A stretch of 64,000 nucleotides of DNA from Amycolatopsis sp. 2-15 (GCF_030285625.1 NZ_CP127294.1:6604001-6668000), one strand, 5' to 3'. Shown: positions 1-8,445, counted from the first letter of the stretch. The notes: generated from the letters alone by a model not told the origin. Made by a program: numbers and translations.

Positions 1-289
1 GAGGCCGGTCGACCCCGGTCGCCTCGACAACCGCGTCGACGTCGCGAAGACACCCCTCGAAGGAGTAGTCCGCCGAGCGCTTCGACCGGCCGCGCGCCCG
101 TTCGTCGTAGGTGATGCGCCGCCAGCCGGGGCCGAGCTCGGCGATCACGCGCCGCCACGACCGCTGGGCGGCGAAAGAGCCATTGAGGAAAACAACAGGA
201 CGACCGGGGCCGCGGGTATCGGTCACGAACAGTGCGGTGTCGTCGACGGGCACCATGCCCGACCACGGTGAAGTGTGCGAAAGGGTCAT
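1..289 (-). CDS. Alpha/beta hydrolase, N-terminal part
   Basis: The first 96 residues of an alpha/beta-fold hydrolase are visible; the gene runs off the left edge. The strand-and-loop VVFLNGS near residue 33 fits the oxyanion-hole region, and ITYDERARGRS near residue 60 matches the conserved D-x-R-G-x-G-x-S type turn after strand 4. The nucleophile elbow lies outside the window, so the substrate cannot be guessed. I start it at the ATG at 289. That ATG sits only two bases from a perfect 17-bp-arm hairpin, which leaves no free Shine-Dalgarno. A second in-frame ATG (residue 12) is an alternative start. Confidence 0.7.
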   Translation of the reverse strand, partial: MTLSHTSPWSGMVPVDDTALFVTDTRGPGRPVVFLNGSFAAQRSWRRVIAELGPGWRRITYDERARGRSKRSADYSFEGCLRDVDAVVEATGVDRP

Positions 290-291
290 CA

Positions 292-334
292 GGGCACCAT
301 CCGCCTTGACCTCGGGACAAGGCGGATGGTGCCC
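292..334. repeat. Perfect inverted repeat, 17-bp arms
   Basis: GGGCACCATCCGCCTTG (292-308) is repeated in perfect inverted form at 318-334 around a 9-base centre. It lies directly in front of the hydrolase start codon and downstream of the rbpA terminator. If transcribed with the hydrolase it would bury the translation start region; as DNA it would make a large dyad operator. No T-run follows on either strand. Confidence 0.7.
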
Positions 335-362
335 GGGAGTAACCGCCCCCGGACATGCGAAA

Positions 363-391
363 GGCCCCCGTGGAGGGAGGTCACGGGGGCC
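363..391 (-). terminator. Rho-independent-type terminator of rbpA
   Basis: GGCCCCCGTG (363-372) pairs perfectly with CACGGGGGCC (382-391) across a 9-base loop. Read on the minus strand, the stem ends in CCTTTCG, a short T tract. It lies about 40 bases after the rbpA stop codon. Confidence 0.7.
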
Positions 392-433
392 GATCGATCG
401 GGGGATGGGTGGTAGCCAGCTACTGGCCGAGAC

Positions 434-781
434 TCACGCGGACCGGCTGGTCCGGCGTCCCTTGAGCTCGGCGAGACGTTCGTTCAGCAGGTCCTCGAGC
501 TCGGGAATGGAGCGGCGCTCCAGAAGCATGTCCCAGTGCGTCCTGGGGGGCTTGGTCTTCTTCTGCTCGGGCTGCCCGCCGTCGACGATCTCACTCTCGC
601 TGCCGTGCAAGCGGCATTCCCAGACGGTCGGGATCTCGGCGTCGTCGGAGAACGGCACCTCGAACTCGTGGTTCTTGGGGCACGCGTAGCGCACGGTGCG
701 GCGTGGAGCGAGGTCGTGATTGCGGTCGGTCTCGTAGCTGACCGCTCCCAGCCGGCTTCCACGGAGAACACGGTCGGCCAT
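434..781 (-). CDS. rbpA: RNA polymerase-binding protein RbpA
   Basis: RbpA binds the principal sigma factor and RNA polymerase and stabilises the open promoter complex in actinobacteria. The 115 residues match the family closely. There is an N-terminal tail with RGSRLGAVSYE (8-18), a core domain with the two cysteines YAC (34) and WEC (56), and a basic linker (74-80). The C-terminal sigma-interacting helices carry THWDMLLERRS and LEDLLNERL (81-103). The ATG at 781 has an AAAGGA ribosome site. A sigma-R-like promoter lies upstream (836-862) and a terminator downstream, so it is probably monocistronic. The family assignment is secure. Confidence 0.97.
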   Translation of the reverse strand: MADRVLRGSRLGAVSYETDRNHDLAPRRTVRYACPKNHEFEVPFSDDAEIPTVWECRLHGSESEIVDGGQPEQKKTKPPRTHWDMLLERRSIPELEDLLNERLAELKGRRTSRSA

Positions 782-835
782 GATGGGGTCCTTTCAGTCA
801 GCTCCGGGTGGAGCCAGGGTGTTGCTCACCCTATG

Positions 836-862
836 CAACGAACGCGGCGTCCGGGGGATTCC
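836..862 (-). promoter_or_regulatory. Sigma-R-like promoter of rbpA
   Basis: On the minus strand GGAAT (862-858) is followed after exactly 18 bases by GTTG (839-836). This is the GGAAT-N18-GTT arrangement known for the thiol-stress sigma factor SigR of Streptomyces, whose regulon includes rbpA. The predicted transcript would have a leader of roughly 45-50 bases before the rbpA ATG. Confidence 0.65.
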
Positions 863-1006
863 CCGGTAACCATGTCGTTGCTCACGATGAGCTGTGTCAC
901 CCTTCGGCATCAGCTTCCTCTACTGGGACAGGTTTCGCGCTCCGGCGTGACGCAGACACCGCCTTCCAAGTGCGGATATCCCCCAGTTGGGCTACTGGCG
1001 CTCCGT

Positions 1007-1753
1007 TCACGACAACCGTAACTGACCGTGGTGGGCCGTGGCGGGGCCCAAGTCACCCAACCGGAAGTGTCGGCGGCACAATACCTGATAACGGACCGTA
1101 GTGGATTCAGCATCGGAACGTGCCGAAGCTGAAGATTCAACTACAGACTGTTCGGTATCTGCTACTACAACGGTGTCACCCTCACGGAGTATTTCGTCGT
1201 CCCGCACGCGCGCGTTGAACCGGCCCGGCAGGCCGCACCAGCACAGCACCTCGACCTGCACCGGCTGCAGCTCGTCGGCCAGTTCGAACAGCCGGCCCGC
1301 ACCCGGGAACAGGCGGCTGCGGAAGTCGGTGGCGATACCGAAGCAGTACACGTCGATGCCGGCCTCGTCGGCCAGTTCCGCCAGCTGGTCGACCTGCGCG
1401 GGGGAGAGGAACTGCGCCTCGTCGACGATGATGTAGTCCACGTGCTGCCCGGCGGCCCAGCGCTCGCGCACCAGGTCCCGCACGTCCGTGCGCGTGCCGA
1501 CCTCCGTGGCGCGGCGCGTGATCCCGATCCGGCTGCTGATCTGGGGCGCCCCGGACCGGTCGTGGCGCACCAGCACCAGCCCGCGCCGGCCCTGCCGCGC
1601 GTGGTTGTGGTCGATCTGCAGCGCCAGCGTCGACTTCCCGCAGTCCATCGGGCCGTAGCAGAACTTCAGGCGGCCGCCCCGGGCGCGCGCGGCGGGGACC
1701 GGGGACAGCGCGTCGGTGGGATCGTCGGGAACGGCTTCTTCGAGGGCAGTCAC
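1007..1753 (-). CDS. tdk: Thymidine kinase (type II)
   Basis: Phosphorylates thymidine (and deoxyuridine) to the monophosphate for nucleotide salvage in the cytoplasm. The P-loop GPMDCGKST is at residues 34-42 and the DEAQF Walker B/catalytic segment is near residue 108. A zinc site is formed by CWC near 170 and a C-terminal CRRHF. The usual lasso-region tyrosine is hard to place. At 248 residues it has a family-like core plus a 28-residue acidic/proline N-terminal extension. The start is the GTG at 1753. It lies between rbpA and an MFS permease on the same strand, 34 bases after the permease, so it may share that transcript. Confidence 0.93.
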   Translation of the reverse strand: MTALEEAVPDDPTDALSPVPAARARGGRLKFCYGPMDCGKSTLALQIDHNHARQGRRGLVLVRHDRSGAPQISSRIGITRRATEVGTRTDVRDLVRERWAAGQHVDYIIVDEAQFLSPAQVDQLAELADEAGIDVYCFGIATDFRSRLFPGAGRLFELADELQPVQVEVLCWCGLPGRFNARVRDDEILREGDTVVVADTEQSVVESSASARSDAESTTVRYQVLCRRHFRLGDLGPATAHHGQLRLS

Positions 1754-1787
1754 GACGATCGACCCTATCCGGCCCCGGCCCGCCCGC

Positions 1788-3188
1788 TCACAGCACGGCG
1801 GGCGGACGGTTCCCGGCCGCCACGATCGCCCGCCGCACCGGCACCAGCGCCACGAAGACGAACCCGAGGACGAAGAAGATCACCAGCGCGACGATCGCCA
1901 GCCGGAACGAGCCCGTCGCCTGCCCGACGGCCGCGAACACCAGCGGACCCAGCCACGACGTGCCCTTCTCGCCCACGACGTAGAGGGAGTAGTACTGCGC
2001 GTCCTTCCCGGCCGGGATCATCTGGCTGAACAGCGACCGCGACAACGCGTTCGTGCCGCCCAGCACCAGCCCGATCCCCACCGCGACCGCGTAGAACTGC
2101 AGCGGCTGCTGCGGCTGGATGAAGTACGCGCCCGCCAGCACCACGACCCACAGCACCAGGCTGCCCAGGATCGTCCGCTTCGCACCCAGCCGGCGCGCCA
2201 CGAGCCCGTGCAGCACCCCGCCCACGTAGGCGAGGAACTGGATCACCAGCACCGTGACGATCAGCACCTCGTCGGAGAAGCGCAGCTCGTCCTTCCCGTA
2301 CTGCGCCGACACCGCCACCACCGTGGAGATCCCGTCGGCGAAGATCAGGTAGCTGCCCAGGAACGCCAGCGTCAGCGGGAACGCCTTCGCCTCCGCGACC
2401 GTCCGCCGCAGCTCCCGGAACCCGGCCCGCAGCACCGACACGCCACGCTCCACCGCCACCGGCGTGTGGACGCGGGGGAGCGCCCGCAGCACCGGGATGG
2501 TGAAGACCGTCCACCACAGGCCCGAGGTCAGGAAGCAGATCCGCACCGCGGTACCCGTGTCCACGCCCAGCGCGTCGCGGCTGAGGTAGAACGCCAGCTG
2601 CAACGCGAGCGCGAGCCCGCCGCCCAGGTAACCGAACGCCCAGCCCTTCGCGGACACGTCGTCACGCTCGTCGGGCTCGGCGATGTCGACCAGGAACGAG
2701 TAGTACACGACCAGCGAACCGCCGTAGCCGATGTTCGCGACGATGAACAGCGCCGCACCCAGCTGCCAATTCGAGCCGGCCATGAAGAACATCAGCGCCG
2801 ACGCCAGCGCGCCCAGGCACGCGAACCAGCCCAGGATCCGCCGCTTGTTCCGGCTGCGGTCCGCCACCGCGCCCGCGATCGGCAGCACCAGCACCTGCAC
2901 CACCGTCGCCACCGACAGCAGGTAACCCCACGTCGAACCGGCCGGGAAATGCAGCCCGAACAACGACACGTCGCAGTTGTGGAGCTTGTCGTCCACACCG
3001 GACGCGTCGACGCACGCCTTGTCCCCGTTAAGGGTGATGTTCTGCTTCGCGTCCGCCGCCGCGACAGTGCTCATGTAGAGCGCGCCGAACACGGTCGTCA
3101 CCGACGAATAGAAGGGCGAGTTGGCCCAGTCGTAGAAGTACCAGCCCCACCGTTCCCGCTTCTTGTCACGGGTCTCGGCCAGCGTCAT
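1788..3188 (-). CDS. MFS transporter, UMF1 / Atg22-like family
   Basis: A 466-residue membrane protein with about 12 predicted helices. It resembles the UMF1 family (bacterial relatives of the vacuolar effluxer Atg22), judged by the N-terminal WGWYFYDWANSPFYSSV (about 13-29) and the loop AVADRSRNKRRIL. The substrate is unknown; family members are proposed to export amino acids or other metabolites. An unusual extracytoplasmic loop after helix 1 (about residues 45-80) contains two cysteines (CVDASG and HNC) that could form a disulphide. The ATG at 3188 is preceded by GGAGGAG. A longer in-frame extension upstream runs antisense to the Rpf-like gene and was rejected. Confidence 0.88.
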   Translation of the reverse strand: MTLAETRDKKRERWGWYFYDWANSPFYSSVTTVFGALYMSTVAAADAKQNITLNGDKACVDASGVDDKLHNCDVSLFGLHFPAGSTWGYLLSVATVVQVLVLPIAGAVADRSRNKRRILGWFACLGALASALMFFMAGSNWQLGAALFIVANIGYGGSLVVYYSFLVDIAEPDERDDVSAKGWAFGYLGGGLALALQLAFYLSRDALGVDTGTAVRICFLTSGLWWTVFTIPVLRALPRVHTPVAVERGVSVLRAGFRELRRTVAEAKAFPLTLAFLGSYLIFADGISTVVAVSAQYGKDELRFSDEVLIVTVLVIQFLAYVGGVLHGLVARRLGAKRTILGSLVLWVVVLAGAYFIQPQQPLQFYAVAVGIGLVLGGTNALSRSLFSQMIPAGKDAQYYSLYVVGEKGTSWLGPLVFAAVGQATGSFRLAIVALVIFFVLGFVFVALVPVRRAIVAAGNRPPAVL

Positions 3189-3434
3189 CCACGGCTCCTC
3201 CGCGGTCGCGAATCTCCAGGTCAGGCGGCACACTACTGGTGCGGCCGCGCGCGACACCGCCGAACGGGTAAACCGTGTCCGGTTTGTCGCCCGCCGATCA
3301 TCCGCACTGGGCCGAACGGCTCTCGAAACGGCGCGCGAAGCGTGTCGCTCACGTGATTCTTTACCGCTTTGTGTGAGACTCGTGAGCGTGGTGTGACTCT
3401 TGTGGTCAATGGGTCGCGTGCTTACTGTGCACCC

Positions 3435-4136
3435 ATGACCAACCGCGTTCGCACTGCTCACCGCGGTGCCGTGAGGATCGTGCTCCTCGCGGCCGCCGTC
3501 CTGGGGCTGCAGCTCGCCGTCGCCGGCGCCGCGTCCGCGGACCCCACGTCCAGCTCCTGGGCCAAGCTCCGCATGTGCGAGGCCAGCGGCCGCTACACGA
3601 TCAACACCGGCAACGGCTACTACGGCGCCTACCAGTTCGACCTGCCCACCTGGCGCAGCGTCGGCGGCCAAGGGCGCCCCGACCAGGCCAGCCCGCGCGA
3701 ACAGGACTACCGCGCGCTCTACCTCTACCGGATGCGCGGCTGGCAGCCCTGGCAGTGCGCCGGGATGCTCAAGCTCACCGGCGACGCCGACGCCCGCAGC
3801 AAGCGCATCCCGTCCTACGACGAATCCGCCTACATGGGCGGCACCGGCCTGCCCGCCCCGCCGCCCCCGAAGCCCCAGCCCACCCCACCCGCGCCCCCCG
3901 GCGCCATGCCCGCCTGGCCCGGCGTCGTCTACGCCTACGGGGACTGCGCACCCGCCCTCAAGACGTTCCAGCTCCGCATGAACGCCTTCGGCTACGGCTT
4001 CACCGGCACCGGCTGCTACTACGACAAAACCAAAACCGCCGTGCTCGGCCTGCAACGCGCCAACGGCATCAAGGACTCCGGCCGCCTCGGCCCCCTCACG
4101 TGGAAGGCCGCGTGGCAGGGTAAACGCCCCAGGTAA
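3435..4136 (+). CDS. Secreted Rpf-like transglycosylase with C-terminal peptidoglycan-binding domain
   Basis: A probable cell-wall lytic enzyme exported by a signal peptide (residues 1-35, cleavage after ASA). Residues 40-110 form a resuscitation-promoting-factor/transglycosylase domain. CEASGRY carries the likely catalytic glutamate (E49), followed by INTGNGYYGAYQFDLPTW. A proline-rich linker (about 150-175) leads to a peptidoglycan-binding domain ending GRLGPLTWKAAW. At 233 residues it has the standard domain order for actinobacterial Rpf-like proteins, which cleave glycan strands and can stimulate growth resumption. I chose the ATG at 3435 because the signal peptide starts there; the ribosome site is weak. 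It is divergent from the MFS gene. Confidence 0.9.
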   Translation: MTNRVRTAHRGAVRIVLLAAAVLGLQLAVAGAASADPTSSSWAKLRMCEASGRYTINTGNGYYGAYQFDLPTWRSVGGQGRPDQASPREQDYRALYLYRMRGWQPWQCAGMLKLTGDADARSKRIPSYDESAYMGGTGLPAPPPPKPQPTPPAPPGAMPAWPGVVYAYGDCAPALKTFQLRMNAFGYGFTGTGCYYDKTKTAVLGLQRANGIKDSGRLGPLTWKAAWQGKRPR

Positions 4137-4145
4137 AACCGCGGC

Positions 4146-4931
4146 TCAGCCGGCCTGCTGCCACGCACCCCGCTCGACGAGCACGTCGCGCAGCAGGTCC
4201 GGCCGGTCCGTCACCAGCCCGTGCACACCCAGGTCCAGCAGCTCCCGCATCTGCGCCGGTTCATCGATCGTCCACACGTGGACCTCGAACCCCGCGCGCT
4301 CCGCCGCCTTCACGAACGAGCGGTCCACCACCGTCAACGGCCCCTGCTTCACCGGCACCTGAGCCAGAAACCCACCCGCCAACCGGCTCAGCGGCAACGG
4401 CGGCACCCAGCCATTGGCCCACACCATCAGCACCGACCGCGGCCCCATCGCCGTGCACAGCTTGGGCCCCGCCAACCGCCGCAGCCGCGCCAGCCGCGAG
4501 TCCGAAAAGGACGCCGCCGCCACCCGGTCGAACGCACCCGTGCGCTCCAGCACCCGCACGAACGGCTCCACCGCGCTGTTCGCCTTCACATCCACGTTGA
4601 ACCGCGCCAGCGGCAGCTCCTCCAGCACGTCCTCCAGCCGCGACAACGTCGCCCGCCCGCCGACCTTGACCCCCTTCAGCTGCTCCCACGTCTGCGCCGC
4701 GATCGACCCGCCACCGTCGGTCGTCCGGTCCAGCGTGTCGTCGTGGTGCACCACCACCACACCGTCCGACGTCGCGTGCACATCCGTCTCGACGTACCGG
4801 TACCCCTCCTCGACCGCACGCTTGAACGCCGGCAGCGAGTTCTCCATCCCCGCCAGCTCGTCGAGATGCCACCCACGGTGGGCGAACGCACGGGGGAGCG
4901 GATCGGCCAGGTACGGAAACGGTGGGCGCAT
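4146..4931 (-). CDS. Glycerophosphodiester phosphodiesterase
   Basis: Hydrolyses glycerophosphodiesters to glycerol-3-phosphate and an alcohol. Hallmarks in the first 90 residues are AHRGWH (17-22, catalytic His-Arg), ENSLPAF, the metal-binding VETDVH, and HHDDTLDRTTDG with the second catalytic histidine. The chain ends in the TIM-barrel signature GLVTDRPDLL. There is no signal peptide, so it is probably cytoplasmic. The ATG at 4931 gives 261 residues; an ATG at 4955 would add 8. It converges on the Rpf-like gene with 9 bases between stops and is divergent from the zinc-finger gene at 4998. Confidence 0.93.
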   Translation of the reverse strand: MRPPFPYLADPLPRAFAHRGWHLDELAGMENSLPAFKRAVEEGYRYVETDVHATSDGVVVVHHDDTLDRTTDGGGSIAAQTWEQLKGVKVGGRATLSRLEDVLEELPLARFNVDVKANSAVEPFVRVLERTGAFDRVAAASFSDSRLARLRRLAGPKLCTAMGPRSVLMVWANGWVPPLPLSRLAGGFLAQVPVKQGPLTVVDRSFVKAAERAGFEVHVWTIDEPAQMRELLDLGVHGLVTDRPDLLRDVLVERGAWQQAG

Positions 4932-4997
4932 CCCCACAGTGTGCTCCACCGGCATGGCCTCGGCATGAGAACACGATGGCCAGCTAGGGTCTGGCGG

Positions 4998-5378
4998 GTG
5001 AGGGAACTGGCCGAGCACCCGATGACCGGCGACGAACTGGTCGTACCACGCCGCAACAACGCACCCAAGCACTGCGGCTGGTGCGGCCGCCGCCTGCCCG
5101 AAGGCGGCAACGTCGGCCGGCGCCGCCGCTACTGCGGCCAGTCCTGCCGCCAGCGCGCCTACGAACGCCGCACCGCCCTGCAACGCAGCGGCCTGCCCGA
5201 AGACGCCGTCGTGCTCTCCGACACCGAGATCGCCGCCCTGCAGGACCGCCTCTTCCAGCTGCGCTGCGCCGCCGAGGACATCGCCACCGCCACCCACGAC
5301 GGCGCCGACGCCGACGAACTGCGCCGCCTCGCCGAAGAAATCGTGCACGCCGCGAAGGACCTCGAACAGCTCCGCTGA
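4998..5378 (+). CDS. Small zinc-finger-like actinobacterial protein
   Basis: A 126-residue protein of unknown function. Residues 22-52 hold a probable zinc-binding module, CGWCGRRLPEGG then RRRRYCGQSCRQRAYERR, that is C-x2-C ... C-x3-C followed by a basic helix. The remainder is an acidic, helix-prone region (about 65-126) likely to form a coiled coil. The module type is common in actinobacterial proteins annotated only as hypothetical. The basic helix next to the finger suggests nucleic-acid contact; that is inference. GTG 4998 is the preferred start; ATG 5022 is an alternative. It is divergent from the phosphodiesterase gene with 66 bases between. Confidence 0.75.
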   Translation: MRELAEHPMTGDELVVPRRNNAPKHCGWCGRRLPEGGNVGRRRRYCGQSCRQRAYERRTALQRSGLPEDAVVLSDTEIAALQDRLFQLRCAAEDIATATHDGADADELRRLAEEIVHAAKDLEQLR

Positions 5379-5462
5379 GAATTCAAGCCGGCCCACCGAG
5401 ATTTCACGCACCTGCCCTGTGAATCAAGTGGCTCCGCCGTGAATTCAAGCCGCTCCGCCGGC
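5379..5462. repeat. Degenerate 22-bp repeats upstream of the acyl-CoA ligase
   Basis: GAATTCAAGCCG occurs at 5379-5390 and again at 5441-5452. Between them a tandem, imperfect copy (GAATCAAGTGGCTCCGCC, 5421-5438) abuts GAATTCAAGCCGCTCCGCC. This makes three copies of an element of about 21-22 bp. The array ends about 85 bases before the ligase GTG, so it may be regulatory. Confidence 0.5.
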
Positions 5463-5545
5463 CCGCCGGGCGGACTAGAGTCCGGAATGTCCCCGGGGGA
5501 CTGCCGGCAGCGAAGCCGCGCGCCGGCCGAGCGAGGGAGACGCCC

Positions 5546-7138
5546 GTGACGAAGGCCGCGTTCACACCCGCCACCGAACTCCACGCCGTCCGCGAACTCA
5601 CCGTCGGCGACCTGCTCCGCGAAGCCGCCCACCAAGCCCCAGACGCACCCGCCCTCGTCGAAGGCCTGCCCGACCCCGCAGCACGCCGCCGCTGGACCTA
5701 CGGCGAGCTCCTCGGCGAAGCCGAAGACGCCGCCCGCGCCCTGCTCGGCCGCTTCGAACCCGGCGAACGCGTGGCCGCCTGGGCCAACAACATCCCCGAA
5801 TGGGTCCTGCTCGAAATGGCCACCGCCCTCGCCGGCCTGACACTCGTCACCGTCAACCCCGCCCTGCGAGAAGCCGAACTCCGCCACGTCCTCGGCCAAT
5901 CCGGCGCCTCCGGCGTGTTCCTCGTCGGCGAATACCGCGGCACCCCCATGGCCGCCATCCTCGACCACGTCCGCCCCGACCTGCCCCACCTGCGCGAGAC
6001 CATCCGGTTCGAAGACTGGCGCGCCTTCCGCGCCTCCGGGCTGCCCACCCAGGCCCTGCCCACCGTCGAACCCGGCGACCCCGCCCAGATCCAGTACACC
6101 TCCGGCACCACCGGCACCCCCAAAGGCGCCGTGCTGCACCACCGCGGCATCACCAACAACGCCCGGCTCTCCTACGCCCGCACGCTGGAAATGCGACCCG
6201 GCGAGAACTTCGTCAACCCCATGCCCCTGTTCCACACCGCCGGCTGCGTGCTCGCCACCCTCGCCCCGATCGCCACCCTCGGCACCCAGGTCCTCATGCC
6301 CTGGTTCGACCCCGCGCTGCAGCTCGCCCTCCTCGAACAGGAGAGGGGAGTGGTCTTCGGCGGCGTGCCCACCATGCTGCTCGCCCTGCTCGGCCACCCC
6401 GATTTCCCCAAGACCGACCTCAGCTCCGTCCGCTACGCCCTCAGCGGCGGCGCCACCGTGCCACCCGCCCTCGTCCGCCGCATCGAAACCACCCTCGGCG
6501 TGCCGATGTCCATCATCTACGCCCAGACCGAAGCCTCGCCCGGCATCACCATGACCACCCCCGCCGACAGCGCCGACGACCGCGCCGAAACCCTCGGCCG
6601 CGCCCTGCCCGCCTGCGCCGTGAAGATCGTCGACCCCCTCACCGGCGAAACCGCCGCCACCGGGGAGACCGGCGAGCTCTGCACCCGCGGCTACCACGTG
6701 ATGACCGGCTACCACGCCATGCCCGAAGAAACCGCCGCCGCCATCGACCCCGAAGGCTGGCTCCACACCGGCGACCTCGCCCGCATGGACGACCGCGGCT
6801 ACCTCACCATCGAAGGCCGCGTCAAAGAGATGATCATCCGCGGGGGAGAGAACATCTACCCCCGCGAGATCGAACACGTCCTGCTCGACCACCCCGCCGT
6901 CGCCGACGTCGCCGTGGTCGGCATCCCCGACCCGGAATGGGGAGAACAAGTCGGCGCCTTCGTGCTCCTGCGCCCCGGCGCCGACGCCGGCGAGGAAGAG
7001 CTGTTCGCCCACGTCCGCAAACACCTCGCGCCGCACAAGACACCCAAGGTGTGGCAGTTCGTCACCGAGTTCCCCCTCACCGGCTCCGGCAAGATCCGCA
7101 AACACGTGCTCCGCGAGCAGTACATGGCCACCCACTGA
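5546..7138 (+). CDS. Long/medium-chain fatty acid--CoA ligase (AMP-binding enzyme)
   Basis: Activates a carboxylic acid to its acyl-adenylate and then to the CoA thioester. The 530 residues carry the full ANL signature. The P-loop YTSGTTGTPKGA is near 180, the motif YAQTEASPG near 330, and GWLHTGDLARMDDRGYL near 405. The hinge GRVKEMIIRGGENIYPREIE is near 430, and the C-terminal catalytic lysine lies in GSGKIRK. It resembles FadD-type ligases acting on fatty or aromatic acids; the exact substrate cannot be read. The GTG at 5546 follows GAGGGAGA. It converges on the recombinase gene with 4 bases between stops. Confidence 0.92.
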   Translation: MTKAAFTPATELHAVRELTVGDLLREAAHQAPDAPALVEGLPDPAARRRWTYGELLGEAEDAARALLGRFEPGERVAAWANNIPEWVLLEMATALAGLTLVTVNPALREAELRHVLGQSGASGVFLVGEYRGTPMAAILDHVRPDLPHLRETIRFEDWRAFRASGLPTQALPTVEPGDPAQIQYTSGTTGTPKGAVLHHRGITNNARLSYARTLEMRPGENFVNPMPLFHTAGCVLATLAPIATLGTQVLMPWFDPALQLALLEQERGVVFGGVPTMLLALLGHPDFPKTDLSSVRYALSGGATVPPALVRRIETTLGVPMSIIYAQTEASPGITMTTPADSADDRAETLGRALPACAVKIVDPLTGETAATGETGELCTRGYHVMTGYHAMPEETAAAIDPEGWLHTGDLARMDDRGYLTIEGRVKEMIIRGGENIYPREIEHVLLDHPAVADVAVVGIPDPEWGEQVGAFVLLRPGADAGEEELFAHVRKHLAPHKTPKVWQFVTEFPLTGSGKIRKHVLREQYMATH

Positions 7139-7142
7139 ACCC

Positions 7143-8138
7143 TCAGCCCGCCTCGCCCGCGCCCAGCCCGTCCAGCGCGCGGTACGTCCGGTTGCTCGCC
7201 GCCGCGGCCCGCTGCTCCCGCCCCGTCGCCTCGATGTAGTTCTGGCTCGTGGCCAGGCTCGCGTGCCCCAGCAACGTCATGATCTCCGACGCCGTGGCCC
7301 CGTCCTCCGCCAAGCGTGTCGCGAACGTATGCCGCAACGCGTGCAGGTTCGCCCCCACCGGTACCCGGTCGTGCAACCCCGCCCACCGGTAACACGACTT
7401 CACCAGATACTCCAGCGCCCCACGCCCGATCGGCTCACCCGCCCGATCGCGCAGCAACGGCTCCGCCGCCGGGAATCGCAGCTGCGGAAACCGCCGCCGG
7501 CACGACTTCCCGTAGTCCTCGATCAGCTTCGCCAGCACCGGCTGCACCGGGATCGACCGGTCCCGGCTGCCCTTGCCCGACACGTGCAACCGCAGCTCAC
7601 CGTCACGGCCCACCACCGAACGCGGCGTCAGCGCCCGCATCTCCGCCGCCCGCAACCCCGCCACCAGCCCGAGCGCCAGCACCAGCACGTCGCGCTCCGG
7701 CCACGGATCCCGCGCGCGCCGCGCACCGTCGGCCGCCGCCGCGAGCAACCGCTCCGGAGTTTCCTCACCCCGCAACGGTTTCGGCACCAGCGGGGGAGTC
7801 TTGGGCCGGGCGACCGCGCCCATCGGGTTGCCCGCCAGCAGCCCGTCGGATACGCAGAAGGTGAGGAACTGGTTCCACGTCGACCACGCCCGCAGCACCG
7901 AGCTCTTCGCGTGCCCGTCGGCGAACGCGCCGAACGCCGTCCGCAGCGCGGGCGCTGTCAGATGTCCGACGTCCAGCTCCTCGGGCGCGCACCCGAGCTC
8001 CTGGAGCAGGAGAGTGGTGATCCCGGCCAGGTCACGACGATAGGCGGCAGTGGTGTGCGGCGAGTCCTTGCGCGGCCGCCGTGCCGCGAAGAACGCTTGC
8101 TGTGCCTCGGAAACCAGCATCTGGATCTTGTACAGCAC
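7143..8138 (-). CDS. Tyrosine recombinase/integrase, XerC/D-like
   Basis: A site-specific DNA recombinase. Residues about 8-110 form a SAM-like core-binding domain. The catalytic domain shows GLRAAEMRAL with the first arginine (near 170), SGKGSRDRSIPV with the lysine, HALRHTFATRL with His and Arg (near 268), GHASLATSQNYI with the second histidine, and the tyrosine nucleophile (near 301). All active-site residues are present. At 331 residues it is slightly longer than housekeeping XerC and lacks XerC/D genomic context, so it is probably accessory. The GTG at 8138 is the assumed start; ATG 8120 is possible. An AT-rich palindrome lies 43 bases upstream. Confidence 0.88.
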   Translation of the reverse strand: MLYKIQMLVSEAQQAFFAARRPRKDSPHTTAAYRRDLAGITTLLLQELGCAPEELDVGHLTAPALRTAFGAFADGHAKSSVLRAWSTWNQFLTFCVSDGLLAGNPMGAVARPKTPPLVPKPLRGEETPERLLAAAADGARRARDPWPERDVLVLALGLVAGLRAAEMRALTPRSVVGRDGELRLHVSGKGSRDRSIPVQPVLAKLIEDYGKSCRRRFPQLRFPAAEPLLRDRAGEPIGRGALEYLVKSCYRWAGLHDRVPVGANLHALRHTFATRLAEDGATASEIMTLLGHASLATSQNYIEATGREQRAAAASNRTYRALDGLGAGEAG

Positions 8139-8180
8139 AGCACCGACAGTTCTGGCATCCGGATACTGGTCCGGTATGCT

Positions 8181-8198
8181 GCATAATGGCGATTATGC
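8181..8198. promoter_or_regulatory. AT-rich palindrome GCATAAT-N4-ATTATGC
   Basis: Perfect 7-bp arms around GGCG lie just upstream of the recombinase gene. The ATAAT-N4-ATTAT core recurs exactly at 8714-8727. In DNA of this GC content such sites stand out and usually mark operators, for example of GntR-type repressors. No obvious regulator gene lies next to it. Confidence 0.55.
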
Positions 8199-8445
8199 AT
8201 GAAACGTGGGTGCGGAGGGGCTGAATCCCCTTGGGGGACAACGGTTCCCTCGGTTTCGTGCCCTCGGCTCGTATGGCCGGTTTGGCGAGTTTCTGGCTGT
8301 GCTGTGCGGTGTTGGCGAGGGATCGTTCATCTGTTCGAGTGGTTGCCCGTGGCTGCCCGGGGCGGCTTGCCGAGGGCCGAGCTGCCGTTGATTGCTCCAG
8401 TGCGCTTGTTGGTTGCGCGCTTTCGATGTCCTGCCAGTCGCGTTC

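Noticed and set aside
3189..3434. A c-di-AMP (ydaO-type) riboswitch before the Rpf-like gene, as seen for some actinobacterial rpf genes
   Set aside because: I looked for the conserved GGGGxA and GAGCCG-type blocks with pairing arms and did not find them; only repeated GTGAG/GTGTGACTC fragments are present.
5159..7135. A minus-strand open frame of 658 codons antisense to the acyl-CoA ligase
   Set aside because: It is Gly/Asp/Glu/Val-rich low-complexity sequence that mirrors the strong third-position C bias of the ligase gene; no family motif or ribosome site.
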